Numbered from the stretch's first letter, positions 6,638 through 14,926 are shown. The stretch: DNA of 64,000 nt from Butyricimonas faecihominis (GCF_033096445.1 NZ_AP028155.1:438501-502500), one strand, 5' to 3'. Numbers and translations are program-made. Notes: a model not told the origin generated them from the sequence alone.

Positions 6638-7091
6638 GCTATGACGGCTACTTTGCTAGTAGAAGAATTAAATAAATTTCTATAATATTAAAAAACTGTT
6701 TAAATTTCGTGTTGATACGATAAAAATATTGGGTGTCAGTTGTTCAAGAGACTGATACAAGGGATTATCTAATGGTAAAGCCATATAAATTCACTTCCAT
6801 GATATTACTCTAATCCAACCCGGATAAAGAAGTAATTTAACCCAAATAATCTCGCTCCCTCAGAGATTATTCGATGCTTACCCGGAGCCTAGTCATTCCG
6901 TAATGTTTGAGCCACGAGGAAGCTTCGAATGATCTTCGAATAAGGGGGATTATTTCCCTAGGATTTCCGTGGGATTTCCCTTGTTTTTTATTATAAGATA
7001 GTTGTTCTCTGAACTAAGTTTGCTTGTAGGCTCCTTAACCTTTCCTGTATTCTCCATAGGGTGTTATCTTATAGTTCATTTAGACGAAGGA

Positions 7092-7124
7092 GCATTCATC
7101 CTGCATTCATCTTGCATTCACCTT
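7092..7124 (+). repeat. Three tandem 11-bp repeats
   Basis: GCATTCATCCT, GCATTCATCTT and GCATTCACCTT follow each other directly. The block is bounded by CGAAGG (7085-7090) and CCTTCG (7121-7126), so it can also fold as a hairpin. It lies 30 bases upstream of the promoter of the hydrolase gene and could be a regulator-binding array; function unknown. Confidence 0.6.
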
Positions 7125-7153
7125 CGATTAAATTGATTTTTTAATCGTTTTTG

Positions 7154-7186
7154 TTTGAATCTTCATGCCCTTATGAAGTATATTTG
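7154..7186 (+). promoter_or_regulatory. Consensus promoter (TTTG-N21-TATATTTG)
   Basis: TTTG at 7154-7157 and TATATTTG at 7179-7186, 21 bases apart, match the Bacteroidetes consensus at every defined position. Transcription would begin near 7193, giving the hydrolase gene a 5' untranslated region of roughly 220 bases. Confidence 0.65.
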
Positions 7187-7416
7187 TTATACGGATAATT
7201 TTAGTCGGATGATAGTAGGGCATAGAGGTAGGGTAGGGAATCGGGAGACCAGTTGCAGCCTTCGTGCGTCAAGTTCGAGATTACCGGGTGGCGGGATATT
7301 TTGAAAATATAGGCGAATGTATAGAAGTATGAAAATTTATACTTAATTTCGATGGCGAAGAGACTGGGAGCATGGGGTATATGGTCCGGTCGGAAGAACA
7401 AAAAAGAGGCAAGAGT

Positions 7417-8391
7417 ATGGACACTTTTTACGAGGAAGATATATTGGGAGAGGGATTTCAACGAGCGACAATCTCTTTGCGCGATGATTACGAGGGACGG
7501 GCGATAGCCACGCTTGTTCGCCGTTTGTCGGATAAGGGAAACGGTCGGTCGGTGCTTTATATTCACGGTTTTAATGACTATTTCTTCCAACGGGAAATGG
7601 CTTGCCGTTTTAACGAGCAGGGATTTCATTTTTACGCGCTGGATTTACGAAAATACGGGCGTTCGTGGTTGCCTCATCAGAAATTTAATGACATCCGGGA
7701 TCTTCGGGCTTATTTCGAGGAGATTACATTCGCTTTGCAAATGATTCGGGAGGAGGGAAGCCGGACAACCGTTTTGTTAGGACATTCCACGGGCGGGTTG
7801 ATTGCCACGCTTTACGCTAAAGAAAACGGGGATAGTTCTCTTTTTGACGGCATCATGTTGAACAGTCCTTTCTTTGATTTTAATAAAAGTTGGTTTGTGA
7901 AGAAGTGTATCCCGTTTGTCGCATTGGTGGGTGGTTTTTTACCGGGGATAAAGATTGCCGGAGGATTCACGGAACAATATGGTAAATTCCTGCACCGGGA
8001 GAGTCGGGGAGAGTGGGAGTATAACTTGGCTTGGAAACCGCATGTTGCACCCCGGATTAATTTGGGATGGGTTCGGGCTATTCATAAAGCACAACGGGAG
8101 TTGAGGCAACCTTTTGAAGTACGAAAACCCGTGCTGGTTTTACATTCGGAGAGGTCTGTCTCGAATTTCTCGAATGAGGAACAAGTGCAGTCCCGCGATG
8201 CTATATTGAACGTGAGAGACATTCAGCAGGTAGCACGGAATATCCGGGGACAGGTGGAGATCGTGTCGGTCTTGGGTGGTCTGCACGATTTGGTTCTATC
8301 CTGCAAGGAGGTCCGGGGAAAGGTCTACCAGATCATGTTTGACTGGCTGGAGCGTCAGAATGGGACGAATGATCGTAATTGTTTAGGTTAA
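7417..8391 (+). CDS. Alpha/beta hydrolase (serine aminopeptidase S33 / monoglyceride lipase type)
   Basis: A 324-residue cytoplasmic alpha/beta hydrolase. The oxyanion region YIHGFNDYF, the nucleophile elbow GHSTGG (Ser124 from this start) and the late His in GGLHDLVLS (His290) are all present, and the acid residue should be near VLHSERS. The family includes monoacylglycerol lipases and esterases; the substrate cannot be named. The start at 7417 gives a protein beginning MDTFYEEDIL; in-frame ATGs at 7372 and 7381 would add 15 or 12 residues that do not look like family sequence. It stands alone between two intergenic regions. Confidence 0.85.
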   Translation: MDTFYEEDILGEGFQRATISLRDDYEGRAIATLVRRLSDKGNGRSVLYIHGFNDYFFQREMACRFNEQGFHFYALDLRKYGRSWLPHQKFNDIRDLRAYFEEITFALQMIREEGSRTTVLLGHSTGGLIATLYAKENGDSSLFDGIMLNSPFFDFNKSWFVKKCIPFVALVGGFLPGIKIAGGFTEQYGKFLHRESRGEWEYNLAWKPHVAPRINLGWVRAIHKAQRELRQPFEVRKPVLVLHSERSVSNFSNEEQVQSRDAILNVRDIQQVARNIRGQVEIVSVLGGLHDLVLSCKEVRGKVYQIMFDWLERQNGTNDRNCLG

Positions 8392-8962
8392 AGCACGTGG
8401 TAAGTTTTATGGTGTGATTAAAAAAAGAGTGGGTCCGCGACCTGATAGTGTGTGTATTTGGGTTATTGTTTTGAAGATTTCGCGGACCCGGTAGCTCTAG
8501 GGACCCTCACGGTCAGCTGTTTGCGAGCTTTTGTTTCTTAGTTAAACAAGGGATGTTCCCCCAGTTAACGAATTATGAAAAAAAAGAAATGGTTTTAATG
8601 AACCTGATTTTACTCGATGTCTGTTATTTCATTTGTTATTACTGTTTTATTAAACTGATGTAAAGGTACGGGATTTTTATTCATCCAAGTAACCTATATT
8701 TGTAGGTAAATGTTGGTCGGTTTACGTTAATAATAGATTGTTTCTATTTTTGTTCGTGTTGTTTGCAGGGAAGAATAGAGGAAAGAGAAAAAATGACTAT
8801 TTTTAAAAGAAGGAACGGAGTGCTAATGTTGGATGTTTGAATAGGGAGAAAAACGGGGTGACCCGTGTCAAAAATAGTCGTATTATGTTTCTCGTGTTTC
8901 GGAGATCTGGTGGTATTTTCCATACTTTTGACTTGAGTTCTTTATGAAAATAGTGTATAAGT
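8392..8962. other. Intergenic region with 10-bp inverted repeat and two promoter boxes
   Basis: GGGTCCGCGA (8431-8440) and TCGCGGACCC (8480-8489) form a perfect inverted repeat with a 39-base loop; on the minus strand it is followed by CTCTTTTTTT, so it could terminate a leftward transcript. Rightward -7 boxes occur at 8695-8702 (TATATTTG) and 8923-8930 (TACTTTTG), the latter 33 bases before the next gene. No coding sequence was supported. Confidence 0.5.
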
Positions 8963-9940
8963 ATGAAAGATGTTTCACTGTATGAAAGTTTCCTGACGGA
9001 ATTGCGAAAGAAAATCCCGCAAGGAGCTAAGTTGACAAATACCTTGGTCGATATGTTGTATATCGAGCGGGAGGCGGTTTATCGCCGATTGCGCGGAGAA
9101 GTCCCCTTCACGTTTGTGGAGGTTATGACTGTCGCCAAGGAATTGGGAATTTCTCTGGATAATCTGACGGAGACGGACACGTGCAAGAGCCGTCCGTTCC
9201 AATTGAAATTGGTGGAGTACGCGAACCCGCTTGACGCGGATTTCCGGATGATGCAGGATTTCGTCGAGATATTCGCTTGCGCGGAGAATGAACCGGACTG
9301 GGAGGCCGGTTTCTCGACGAATACCCTTCCCAAATCTTTTTGTTATTATTATCCCGGGATCACGCGTTTTTATTTGTTCAAGTGGTTGTATCAATATAGT
9401 AACGTGGATTCGGTGAAGCCTTTTCGGGAGATGGTAATTAGTGACCGGTTGGCCAAGATTCAACAGGATTTTTTACATGGGATGCGGTGTGTTAGATCCT
9501 CTTTTTATATTCTCGATCATTTGGTGTTTCACTATTTGGTGACGGATATGTTGTTTTTTGCCAGTATAAACCTGATCACGCCCGGGGAGTTGAAGGAGTT
9601 GCAGGAGGAGTTGATGTTACTGTTGGAGAAACTGGAGCGTTTTACGGCGAAAGGACGGCACGAGGACACGGGGAACGAGATGTATATCTATCTTTCTAAT
9701 ATTAATCTTGACACGAGTTATTGTTATGTGAGTAGTCAGAATTGTCATTTAAGTATGTTGAAGGCGTTCACGCTGAATGTAATATCATCTTTTGACTTGG
9801 AGACATTCAACCGGTTGAAAAGCTGGATGAACTCGTTGAAACGTTCGTCCACGCTGATCACGGTGAGCGGGGAGAAGGAACGGGTTCGTTTCTTTAATGA
9901 CCAGCGCCAGTTGGTGTCGGACATGACGAACACGGTCTGA
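8963..9940 (+). CDS. HTH-containing regulator-like protein, unknown function
   Basis: A 325-residue protein. Residues about 20-70 look like an XRE-type helix-turn-helix (DMLYIEREAVYRRLRGEVPF, then VMTVAKELGISLDNL). The remaining 250 residues are helical, rich in aromatic residues and leucine (for example LMLLLEKLERF), without a signal peptide or recognisable enzymatic motif. Similar single-gene HTH proteins with a large helical effector domain occur in Bacteroidales, but I know no function for them. It has a TACTTTTG promoter box at 8923-8930 and is transcribed towards the convergent MATE gene. Confidence 0.65.
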   Translation: MKDVSLYESFLTELRKKIPQGAKLTNTLVDMLYIEREAVYRRLRGEVPFTFVEVMTVAKELGISLDNLTETDTCKSRPFQLKLVEYANPLDADFRMMQDFVEIFACAENEPDWEAGFSTNTLPKSFCYYYPGITRFYLFKWLYQYSNVDSVKPFREMVISDRLAKIQQDFLHGMRCVRSSFYILDHLVFHYLVTDMLFFASINLITPGELKELQEELMLLLEKLERFTAKGRHEDTGNEMYIYLSNINLDTSYCYVSSQNCHLSMLKAFTLNVISSFDLETFNRLKSWMNSLKRSSTLITVSGEKERVRFFNDQRQLVSDMTNTV

Positions 9941-9971
9941 AAAAGTTTTTCGTGACCGTGTTCGTCCTTTA

Positions 9972-11291
9972 TTACAATTTTATGATTTTTTCGTTTGTTC
10001 TTTTTAGGTGAAACCATGAAAAAAGGAAAAGAAGGAGTACGTAAAGATGCTCCGATGTCCAGTACACCGCTAAAGGGATCTCTCCGATTCGGTTGATGCA
10101 GGAGAGGTAAATAAGGTATATGGCGATCGTGATACATTGGTAGATAAATGCCGCACGGGTGGCTCCCGTGCCTGACACTGCATTACAGAACACGTGTGCG
10201 GGAAGGGAGAGTATGTAGTTTGACAACATGACGACAAAGGGCCAAAAGGCTAGTTGAACGAGTTGCCTGTCGGGGGTGTAAATACCCATGACCACGTGGG
10301 GAAATAACAGGGCAATCACGATTAACGGGATTCCAAGCAAGTAACCGAGGCGGATGATTTTTCGGCACAAGGGCATGATCTGGTTCCTTTCCCCGGCTCC
10401 CGCCAGATTACTGACGAGTGATCCTGTGGTGGTGGAGAAGGAACTTACGATGACGAAAAAGATCGTGGAGATGCTCCGAATGATATTGGCGATCGCCAGT
10501 TGCGTGATACCGAGATGTTCGATGAGGATAAAGAAAAGGAACCAAGGGGTCACGCTGATAAAAGAGTGCATCATGCTCCAGACAGACAGGCGGAATAGTT
10601 GTCCCATGAGTCGTTGGTTGAAAACGGGGAAAAGGCCGTAATGCCGTTTGTCTATTTTGAAGCGGGTGTAGATCACCAGCACGAATAGCCCTCCGAGTTC
10701 GGAGATCGTGGATGCCATGGCTGCACCCGATATTCCTAAAGCCGGAATTTTTCCGGCACCGAAAATCAACAGGTAGTTTAGCAACACGTTCATGCTCGCT
10801 AGGGTGATGGCAGAAGCGGTAAGTACACGGGTTTTGGTGATACCCACGAAGAATGCCCGGAAAGCCAACATCGGGAAAGCGAAAAACAGACCGAAGGTCC
10901 GCCAGTCCAGATATTGTATGACAGCCTCGTATATCTCTGTCGAAGTCAACAGATGTTGCAGGATGAAGGGTGTGAAAACTTTGGAAAGAGTAACGAGCGA
11001 GATGGCGAGTGTGGTCAGGAAAAATAGTCCTTGAAAGAATACTTTTCCTGTTTCCGCGGGACGCCGTTCTCCATTCCGACGAGCAATCATCACTTGTAGG
11101 CCGAGGCTGAACCCGAAACCCAATATGTAGAGGGAGAGATAGTACATTCCCGCGATGGCGGAGGCTCCCAGTTCTGTTTCCCCGATATGCCCGAGGAATA
11201 TGGCATCCGTGATATTTATTAATTGTTCGACTAACACGCTCATCATCACGGGATAGTTGATGAGCCAGATTTGTTTGCTTGTAAAATTCAT
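9972..11291 (-). CDS. MATE family multidrug efflux transporter
   Basis: A complete 439-residue MATE protein with the expected twelve hydrophobic helices in two related halves. It begins MNFTSKQIWLINYPVMMS and includes EQLINITDAIFLGHIGETEL and ARRNGE. It is the closest relative in the window of the truncated gene at 1-643 and only distantly related to the MATE at 13361-14713. A 7-codon leader ORF (11449-11472) and hairpins CGGAAAC-agaacac-GTTTCCG and TTCCAC-TCAC-GTGGAA precede the start, so expression may depend on ribosome behaviour at the leader. Substrate unknown. Confidence 0.93.
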   Translation of the reverse strand: MNFTSKQIWLINYPVMMSVLVEQLINITDAIFLGHIGETELGASAIAGMYYLSLYILGFGFSLGLQVMIARRNGERRPAETGKVFFQGLFFLTTLAISLVTLSKVFTPFILQHLLTSTEIYEAVIQYLDWRTFGLFFAFPMLAFRAFFVGITKTRVLTASAITLASMNVLLNYLLIFGAGKIPALGISGAAMASTISELGGLFVLVIYTRFKIDKRHYGLFPVFNQRLMGQLFRLSVWSMMHSFISVTPWFLFFILIEHLGITQLAIANIIRSISTIFFVIVSSFSTTTGSLVSNLAGAGERNQIMPLCRKIIRLGYLLGIPLIVIALLFPHVVMGIYTPDRQLVQLAFWPFVVMLSNYILSLPAHVFCNAVSGTGATRAAFIYQCITIAIYLIYLSCINRIGEIPLAVYWTSEHLYVLLLFLFSWFHLKRTNEKIIKL

Positions 11292-11448
11292 GATTCAACT
11301 TGAATAGCACATATCAAGATTGTTCCACGTGAGTGGAATTACTTGTTATGCCCGGTAAATAAAAGGGTATAATAAACTCTGTTCCCGGAAACGTGTTCTG
11401 TTTCCGACAGGCGGGGCCTGCGATCGGAATGCTATACAAGGAGCGTAG
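11292..11448 (-). promoter_or_regulatory. Structured leader between uORF and MATE gene
   Basis: This 157-base leader parallels the one at 644-808. On the minus strand it contains CGGAAAC/GTTTCCG around 11391-11411, a 6-bp hairpin TTCCAC/GTGGAA around 11324-11339, and CTTGA/TCAAG near the start codon. Right after the leader-ORF stop both leaders share CTACGCTC and an ATAGCA-TTCC segment. An attenuator role is inferred. Confidence 0.5.
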
Positions 11449-11472
11449 CTATATGCAGAGTTGTGCTTTCAT
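11449..11472 (-). CDS. Leader peptide ORF MKAQLCI upstream of MATE gene
   Basis: ATG at 11472-11470, codons for MKAQLCI, TAG at 11451-11449. It lies about 17 bases downstream of the inferred transcription start and 157 bases upstream of the MATE start. It matches MKWQLCI at 809-832 in five of the six residues after Met, with synonymous codon changes. A seven-residue peptide of conserved sequence before two related efflux genes is best explained as a stalling leader. Confidence 0.6.
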   Translation of the reverse strand: MKAQLCI

Positions 11473-11495
11473 GTTGAATAATAAGGTTAATGCTG

Positions 11496-11503
11496 CAAAC
11501 ATA
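11496..11503 (-). promoter_or_regulatory. -7 promoter element (TATGTTTG) for leader-MATE transcript
   Basis: The minus strand reads TATGTTTG, a full match to TAnnTTTG, 24 bases upstream of the leader ORF ATG. No perfect -33 TTTG was seen at 19-21 bases. Confidence 0.5.
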
Positions 11504-11642
11504 CAAAAAAGATGTGAGATTCTTCTTTTTTGCAAAACTTTTGTATAAAGAATTAAGGGGGAGAGGGTACGTGTAACACTCTATTTGCAGTGACGTATAA
11601 TGTAATATAGGATAGATATATGAAGTAATAAATTAGAAAGTT

Positions 11643-11825
11643 ATGAAAGAACGTGAAGAAAAGAAGACGAGAGCGACGAGTGGGGACCGGTATGCCCGGA
11701 ACATTCCTTCAAAACAGGATAAAAGTTGGGTTGGCGAACATCAGATGCAACAAGAACAATTTGACAAGACCGAATTTAAAAAAAGGGAGGCTAAAAAGCA
11801 TCCCGGAAGAAGGATATGTCACTGA
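11643..11825 (+). CDS. Small basic hypothetical protein
   Basis: A 60-residue, strongly charged protein without hydrophobic segments (MKEREEKKTRATSGDRYARN and a lysine/arginine-rich end). A good terminator hairpin begins 15 bases after its stop codon, which supports expression as its own unit. A second overlapping frame at 11653-11886 runs through that terminator and is less likely. No family recognised; an intrinsically disordered nucleic-acid or ribosome-associated role would fit the composition but is speculation. Confidence 0.45.
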   Translation: MKEREEKKTRATSGDRYARNIPSKQDKSWVGEHQMQQEQFDKTEFKKREAKKHPGRRICH

Positions 11826-11840
11826 TTTAGTGCTTATTTT

Positions 11841-11868
11841 CGAGGGTAATATATTTTTATTACCCTCG
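11841..11868 (+). terminator. Terminator CGAGGGTAA / TTACCCTCG
   Basis: A perfect 9-bp stem with a 10-base AT-rich loop, followed by TGTTATTTTTA. It ends the small basic protein gene. Confidence 0.65.
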
Positions 11869-12055
11869 TGTTATTTTTACGTGTAGGATTATTTGTTTAT
11901 TAAAAATATTATCGTAGATTTGTCGTGATTTTGAGTTTTGATTTGATCGCTACAGAGCGTTTGCCTTCATCGTATTAAAATGTATCGTTAAGCAGACTTT
12001 TCTAGACAATATCCGACCTCAAGTATTTAAATTATTAATTTTAAAGTTTGTATTA

Positions 12056-12397
12056 ATGAACATTTACATTTCAAATTTAAGTTACGACGTGAATGATAGT
12101 GACTTAAGAGAGTTATTCGAAGAGTACGGTGAAGTTTCTTCAGCAAAAGTTATCATGGATAGAGAAACCGGAAGATCAAGAGGTTTCGGATTCGTGGAAA
12201 TGTCTGATGACACCCAAGGACAAAAAGCTATTGATGAATTGAATCAAGCTGAATATGACGGTAAAGTTATCAACGTGAACGTTGCCAAACCGAGAACCGA
12301 TCGTCCGGCTGGTGGTCGCGGTGGTTTTAACCGTAACGGTGGCGGTCGTGATCGTCGCAGTAACGGTGGTGGTCGTAGTTTCGAGAAAAGATTCTAA
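12056..12397 (+). CDS. RRM-domain RNA-binding protein with Gly/Arg-rich tail
   Basis: A 113-residue single-RRM protein. RNP2 is IYISNL (3-8) and RNP1 is RGFGFVEM (42-49), the two strands whose aromatic residues stack on RNA. Residues after about 83 form a disordered GGRGG/RRSNGGG tail. In Bacteroidetes and cyanobacteria these Rbp proteins bind RNA and are often cold-responsive. The gene has a long AT-rich untranslated region upstream (about 150 bases) and its own strong terminator, so it is probably monocistronic. Confidence 0.93.
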   Translation: MNIYISNLSYDVNDSDLRELFEEYGEVSSAKVIMDRETGRSRGFGFVEMSDDTQGQKAIDELNQAEYDGKVINVNVAKPRTDRPAGGRGGFNRNGGGRDRRSNGGGRSFEKRF

Positions 12398-12416
12398 GGT
12401 ATCCTAGATATAGAGA

Positions 12417-12440
12417 AAAGGTGGTTGAAAAACCACCTTT
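12417..12440 (+). terminator. Intrinsic terminator AAAGGTGGTT-GAAA-AACCACCTTT
   Basis: A 10-bp perfect stem with a GAAA tetraloop and a T tract directly after it. It ends the RNA-binding protein gene and stands between it and the convergent pgl gene. Confidence 0.85.
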
Positions 12441-12442
12441 TT

Positions 12443-13142
12443 TTATTCTGTAACCCGATCTGTAAAGAGGGTTGCTGTTGATGCATGAGAGAAGATGTAG
12501 GACGCCGGGTATACTCCCTGTTTATGAACGAGGTGTTCCATGATCTCCTGTTTGTCAGCTCCTACAACGGGAATTAATATCGTAGAACTTTTTAAAATCA
12601 CGGTTCCTGTCATTGTGATGCGTTGTTGTCCCGTTTTCGGGTGGTGTGAAACCGCGTAAATTCGCTGGTCGGTTAGTAGATTCATTGAATCGTTGAAAAT
12701 AGAGGCCACGTGTCCGTCAGTCCCGATACCTAGTATAGTACAGTCGAAACGGGGCATATTCGAGTAGCCGGGAAGTTCCCATTTCACCATTTCCGAATAT
12801 CGTTCAGCTTCGATTTTGGGTTCTTGTTCTCCCCAAATGCGATGGATATGATTTTGAGGAATATCCATGGGCATGAAAAGGAGGCGTTCTGCAATGCTTG
12901 AAATTGCTCTCGTCATCTTCCGGTGACACGCATCGTTCATCTACCCAGTAAAAGCGGAGAATATCCCAAGGAATGTCATTCCGGTATTCTTTTACCCATA
13001 GTTTGAAGAGTTGTTGCGCCGTAGAACCTCCGGACAGGGCGATATGAAAAGGTTTCGATTTGCTTTTTTTGATCACCGCTATCAAAGTCTCAGTCATTGA
13101 GCGTAGCGTTTCTTCGGTAGTTTTATATACTTCTATTTTCAT
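12443..13142 (-). pseudogene. pgl: 6-phosphogluconolactonase, split by a one-base frameshift
   Basis: Two overlapping frames add up to one phosphogluconolactonase of about 233 residues. The upstream frame (13142 to about 12895) encodes MKIEVYKTTEETLRSM, the HIALSGGSTAQQLF phosphate loop and FYWVDERCVSPEDDESNFKH. The downstream frame continues with AERLLFMPMDIPQNHIHRIWG, then LGIGTDGHVASIF, another family hallmark. The switch occurs at AAGCATTGCAGAA on the minus strand (about 12892-12896), where one extra T breaks the frame. In the oxidative pentose phosphate pathway the enzyme hydrolyses 6-phosphogluconolactone; zwf and gnd, usually adjacent in Bacteroidales, are not here. A sequencing error is an equal alternative to a true pseudogene. 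Confidence 0.85.
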
Positions 13143-13281
13143 GATTGTATGGATCTAATTCGTACCTGTTTATACGATGCAAGTTACGGTTTATTCATGA
13201 TATAAACAAGAAAAAAAGTTAAAAACCCTTACTAATTTTAGATTCATGATTTTAGAGTTCAACCGCACGAGACAAGCGCTT

Positions 13282-13341
13282 ATTCTGTGATTTCGTGATT
13301 GCCGATTAGGTGGTTATAGAATCATTCAATCGGCAATCACG
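13282..13341. repeat. Intergenic repeat with 14-bp palindrome
   Basis: CGTGATTGCCGATT (13294-13307) and AATCGGCAATCACG (13328-13341) form a perfect inverted repeat. The 35 bases from 13282 to 13316 recur at 18676-18710 with two mismatches. The palindrome sits between the pgl and MATE genes, both leftward, downstream of the MATE gene, and is followed by the same AATCTAAAATC type of tail as the repeats in the ATP synthase operon. Confidence 0.7.
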
Positions 13342-13360
13342 TAATCTTTTAATCTAAAAT

Positions 13361-14713
13361 CTATAAGTTTGTAACTCGCTGCTGGCGAATGTTTCTCACT
13401 GATTTATTGAATCTACGAATGAAGAGGGTGGCAGCAAACATGAGGCCGCCACAGAATCCGGAGAGTAGGCCGGGAGCCCCGAAGTCGAGCAAGATGCCGG
13501 CAATATATGCTAGCGGTACGGCGACAAATAGATAGGATACGAGGGCATAGATCATGGGACGCTGCACATCGGTGATACCTCGCAAGGCTCCGAGTGCAGT
13601 TACCTGTAATCCGTCGAAGATTTCAAACACGGCGACCACGAAGAATAGGTTGCGAGCTACTTTTATCACCTCGGGATCAGGGGTGAAAATGGACGCGATG
13701 GGGGTCCCGAAAAAGGCGTAGATCACGGCTGCTCCGGCCATGAAAATAACGGCAAGGCGGAGAGAAGCATGGGCGTAACGACGCATTTTCCCGATATTTC
13801 CTCGCCCGAATTCATGACTGACAAGTATGGTTGAGGCTCCGGCGATTCCGCTGGAGATCATGAATGTAAGGGAAATCATGGACATGACAATTTGATTTGC
13901 CGCGAGGGCAATGGTGCCTAACCATCCCATCATGACTGTGATGAGGCTGAGGGATAGAAATTCCACGACCATTTGTCCGGCTATGGGGTAGCCAACTTGT
14001 AATAGTTGTTTGATTTTTCGACGGCTCGTGTTGCTAAATTGAAAAAAACGAAATACGGGGCTATATATTTGGGAACGATGGATGTAGAGAAAAAAAGCAA
14101 CAGGCATCATCAGGCGGGAGATTAATGTCGCTAGTCCCGCACCCGCTACCCCAAGGAATGGCGCACCGAATTTACCATATATAAATATGTAGTTCAGGAA
14201 AATATTCATCAAATTGCATGAAATCGTGATCACCATGGCTACCTTCGTGTTTCCAATTCCTTCCATGTATTGTTTGAATGTCATGAACAGAATGAACGGG
14301 ATGACCGAGAATGAGGTCAGGATATAATATCCTTTGCATAATTCTACAACTTCCACGGGTTGTCCCATCATGGAAAGGTAGGGCATGAGCATGAACAAGA
14401 AAAGGGTGAGTACGAGTGACACGGTTGTGTTCAGTAGAAGTGAATTTTGGAAAAATCCGGCTATACGTTCTTTATCATCAAGCGCATGAGCTTGGCCCAC
14501 AAGTGGGGTTAGGCCGGTGGCAATCCCCATGCCGACAACCATCGTGTTCATGATAATTGCTCCCGCTAATGACACGGCTGCCAATTCTGGGGCACCAAGT
14601 TGTCCTACCATGATGTTATCTGCCATTTGTACGATCGCCTGACCGGCTAATGATAGCATGATCGGGAAGGCGATGTTGATGTTCTGTTTGTAATACAGTG
14701 AGTTAATTCTCAT
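13361..14713 (-). CDS. MATE family efflux transporter (NorM-like)
   Basis: A 450-residue MATE protein from the chosen ATG at 14713 (MRINSLYYKQNINIAFPIML); an ATG at 14749 would add 12 unlikely residues. It shows the classical NorM-type features: AGQAIVQMADNIMVGQLG in helix 1, GLTPLVGQAHALDD and, in the second half, AANQIVMSMISLTFMISSGI. It differs clearly from the two uORF-controlled MATE genes and has no leader ORF. Likely H+- or Na+-coupled exporter in the inner membrane; substrate unknown. Confidence 0.93.
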   Translation of the reverse strand: MRINSLYYKQNINIAFPIMLSLAGQAIVQMADNIMVGQLGAPELAAVSLAGAIIMNTMVVGMGIATGLTPLVGQAHALDDKERIAGFFQNSLLLNTTVSLVLTLFLFMLMPYLSMMGQPVEVVELCKGYYILTSFSVIPFILFMTFKQYMEGIGNTKVAMVITISCNLMNIFLNYIFIYGKFGAPFLGVAGAGLATLISRLMMPVAFFLYIHRSQIYSPVFRFFQFSNTSRRKIKQLLQVGYPIAGQMVVEFLSLSLITVMMGWLGTIALAANQIVMSMISLTFMISSGIAGASTILVSHEFGRGNIGKMRRYAHASLRLAVIFMAGAAVIYAFFGTPIASIFTPDPEVIKVARNLFFVVAVFEIFDGLQVTALGALRGITDVQRPMIYALVSYLFVAVPLAYIAGILLDFGAPGLLSGFCGGLMFAATLFIRRFNKSVRNIRQQRVTNL

Positions 14714-14899
14714 GACTTGAATTTTAAAAACGGGGACAAAGATGTACATTTATTGTCACAAATAAAAATGTTGAAATCTTTTTGCGGGAATGAAACTAAG
14801 TTAATCATCGTTTCCGTATAATGAATAAATGAAACGCAAAAATTTGAGAAATTTAACTATATATTAAGTCAAAAAATTGCGAGAATTGGAAAATATGTG

Positions 14900-14907
14900 T
14901 ATTTTTG
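14900..14907 (+). promoter_or_regulatory. -7 promoter element (TATTTTTG)
   Basis: TATTTTTG matches TAnnTTTG and lies 20 bases upstream of the start codon of the 130-aa secreted protein, predicting a very short leader. Confidence 0.45.
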
Positions 14908-14926
14908 GTATTGTAAATAGAGAGAA

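Larger units (their letters stand above)
6175..7153. other. Gene-poor tract with gene remnants and small repeats
   Basis: No intact gene of 60 or more codons was supported here. It contains a 9-bp inverted repeat GAGTAAACT/AGTTTACTC (6368-6376 and 6414-6422) enclosing a second pair ACAATA/TATTGT, the AAA ATPase remnant at 6434-6637, a 13-codon ORF starting at 6641 (MTATLLVEELNKFL) and, near the end, a three-copy 11-bp repeat at 7092-7124. The composition is consistent with decayed mobile or defence DNA. Confidence 0.6.

Noticed and set aside
7092-7124. CRISPR or integron-type repeat
   Set aside because: Only three direct 11-bp units without spacers.
7201-7629. 142-codon leftward ORF
   Set aside because: It is antisense to the hydrolase gene, whose active-site motifs make the rightward frame certain.
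11653-11886. 77-codon frame as an alternative to the 60-codon small gene
   Set aside because: It reads through the terminator hairpin at 11841-11868 and ends in the U-rich segment, so the shorter frame is preferred.
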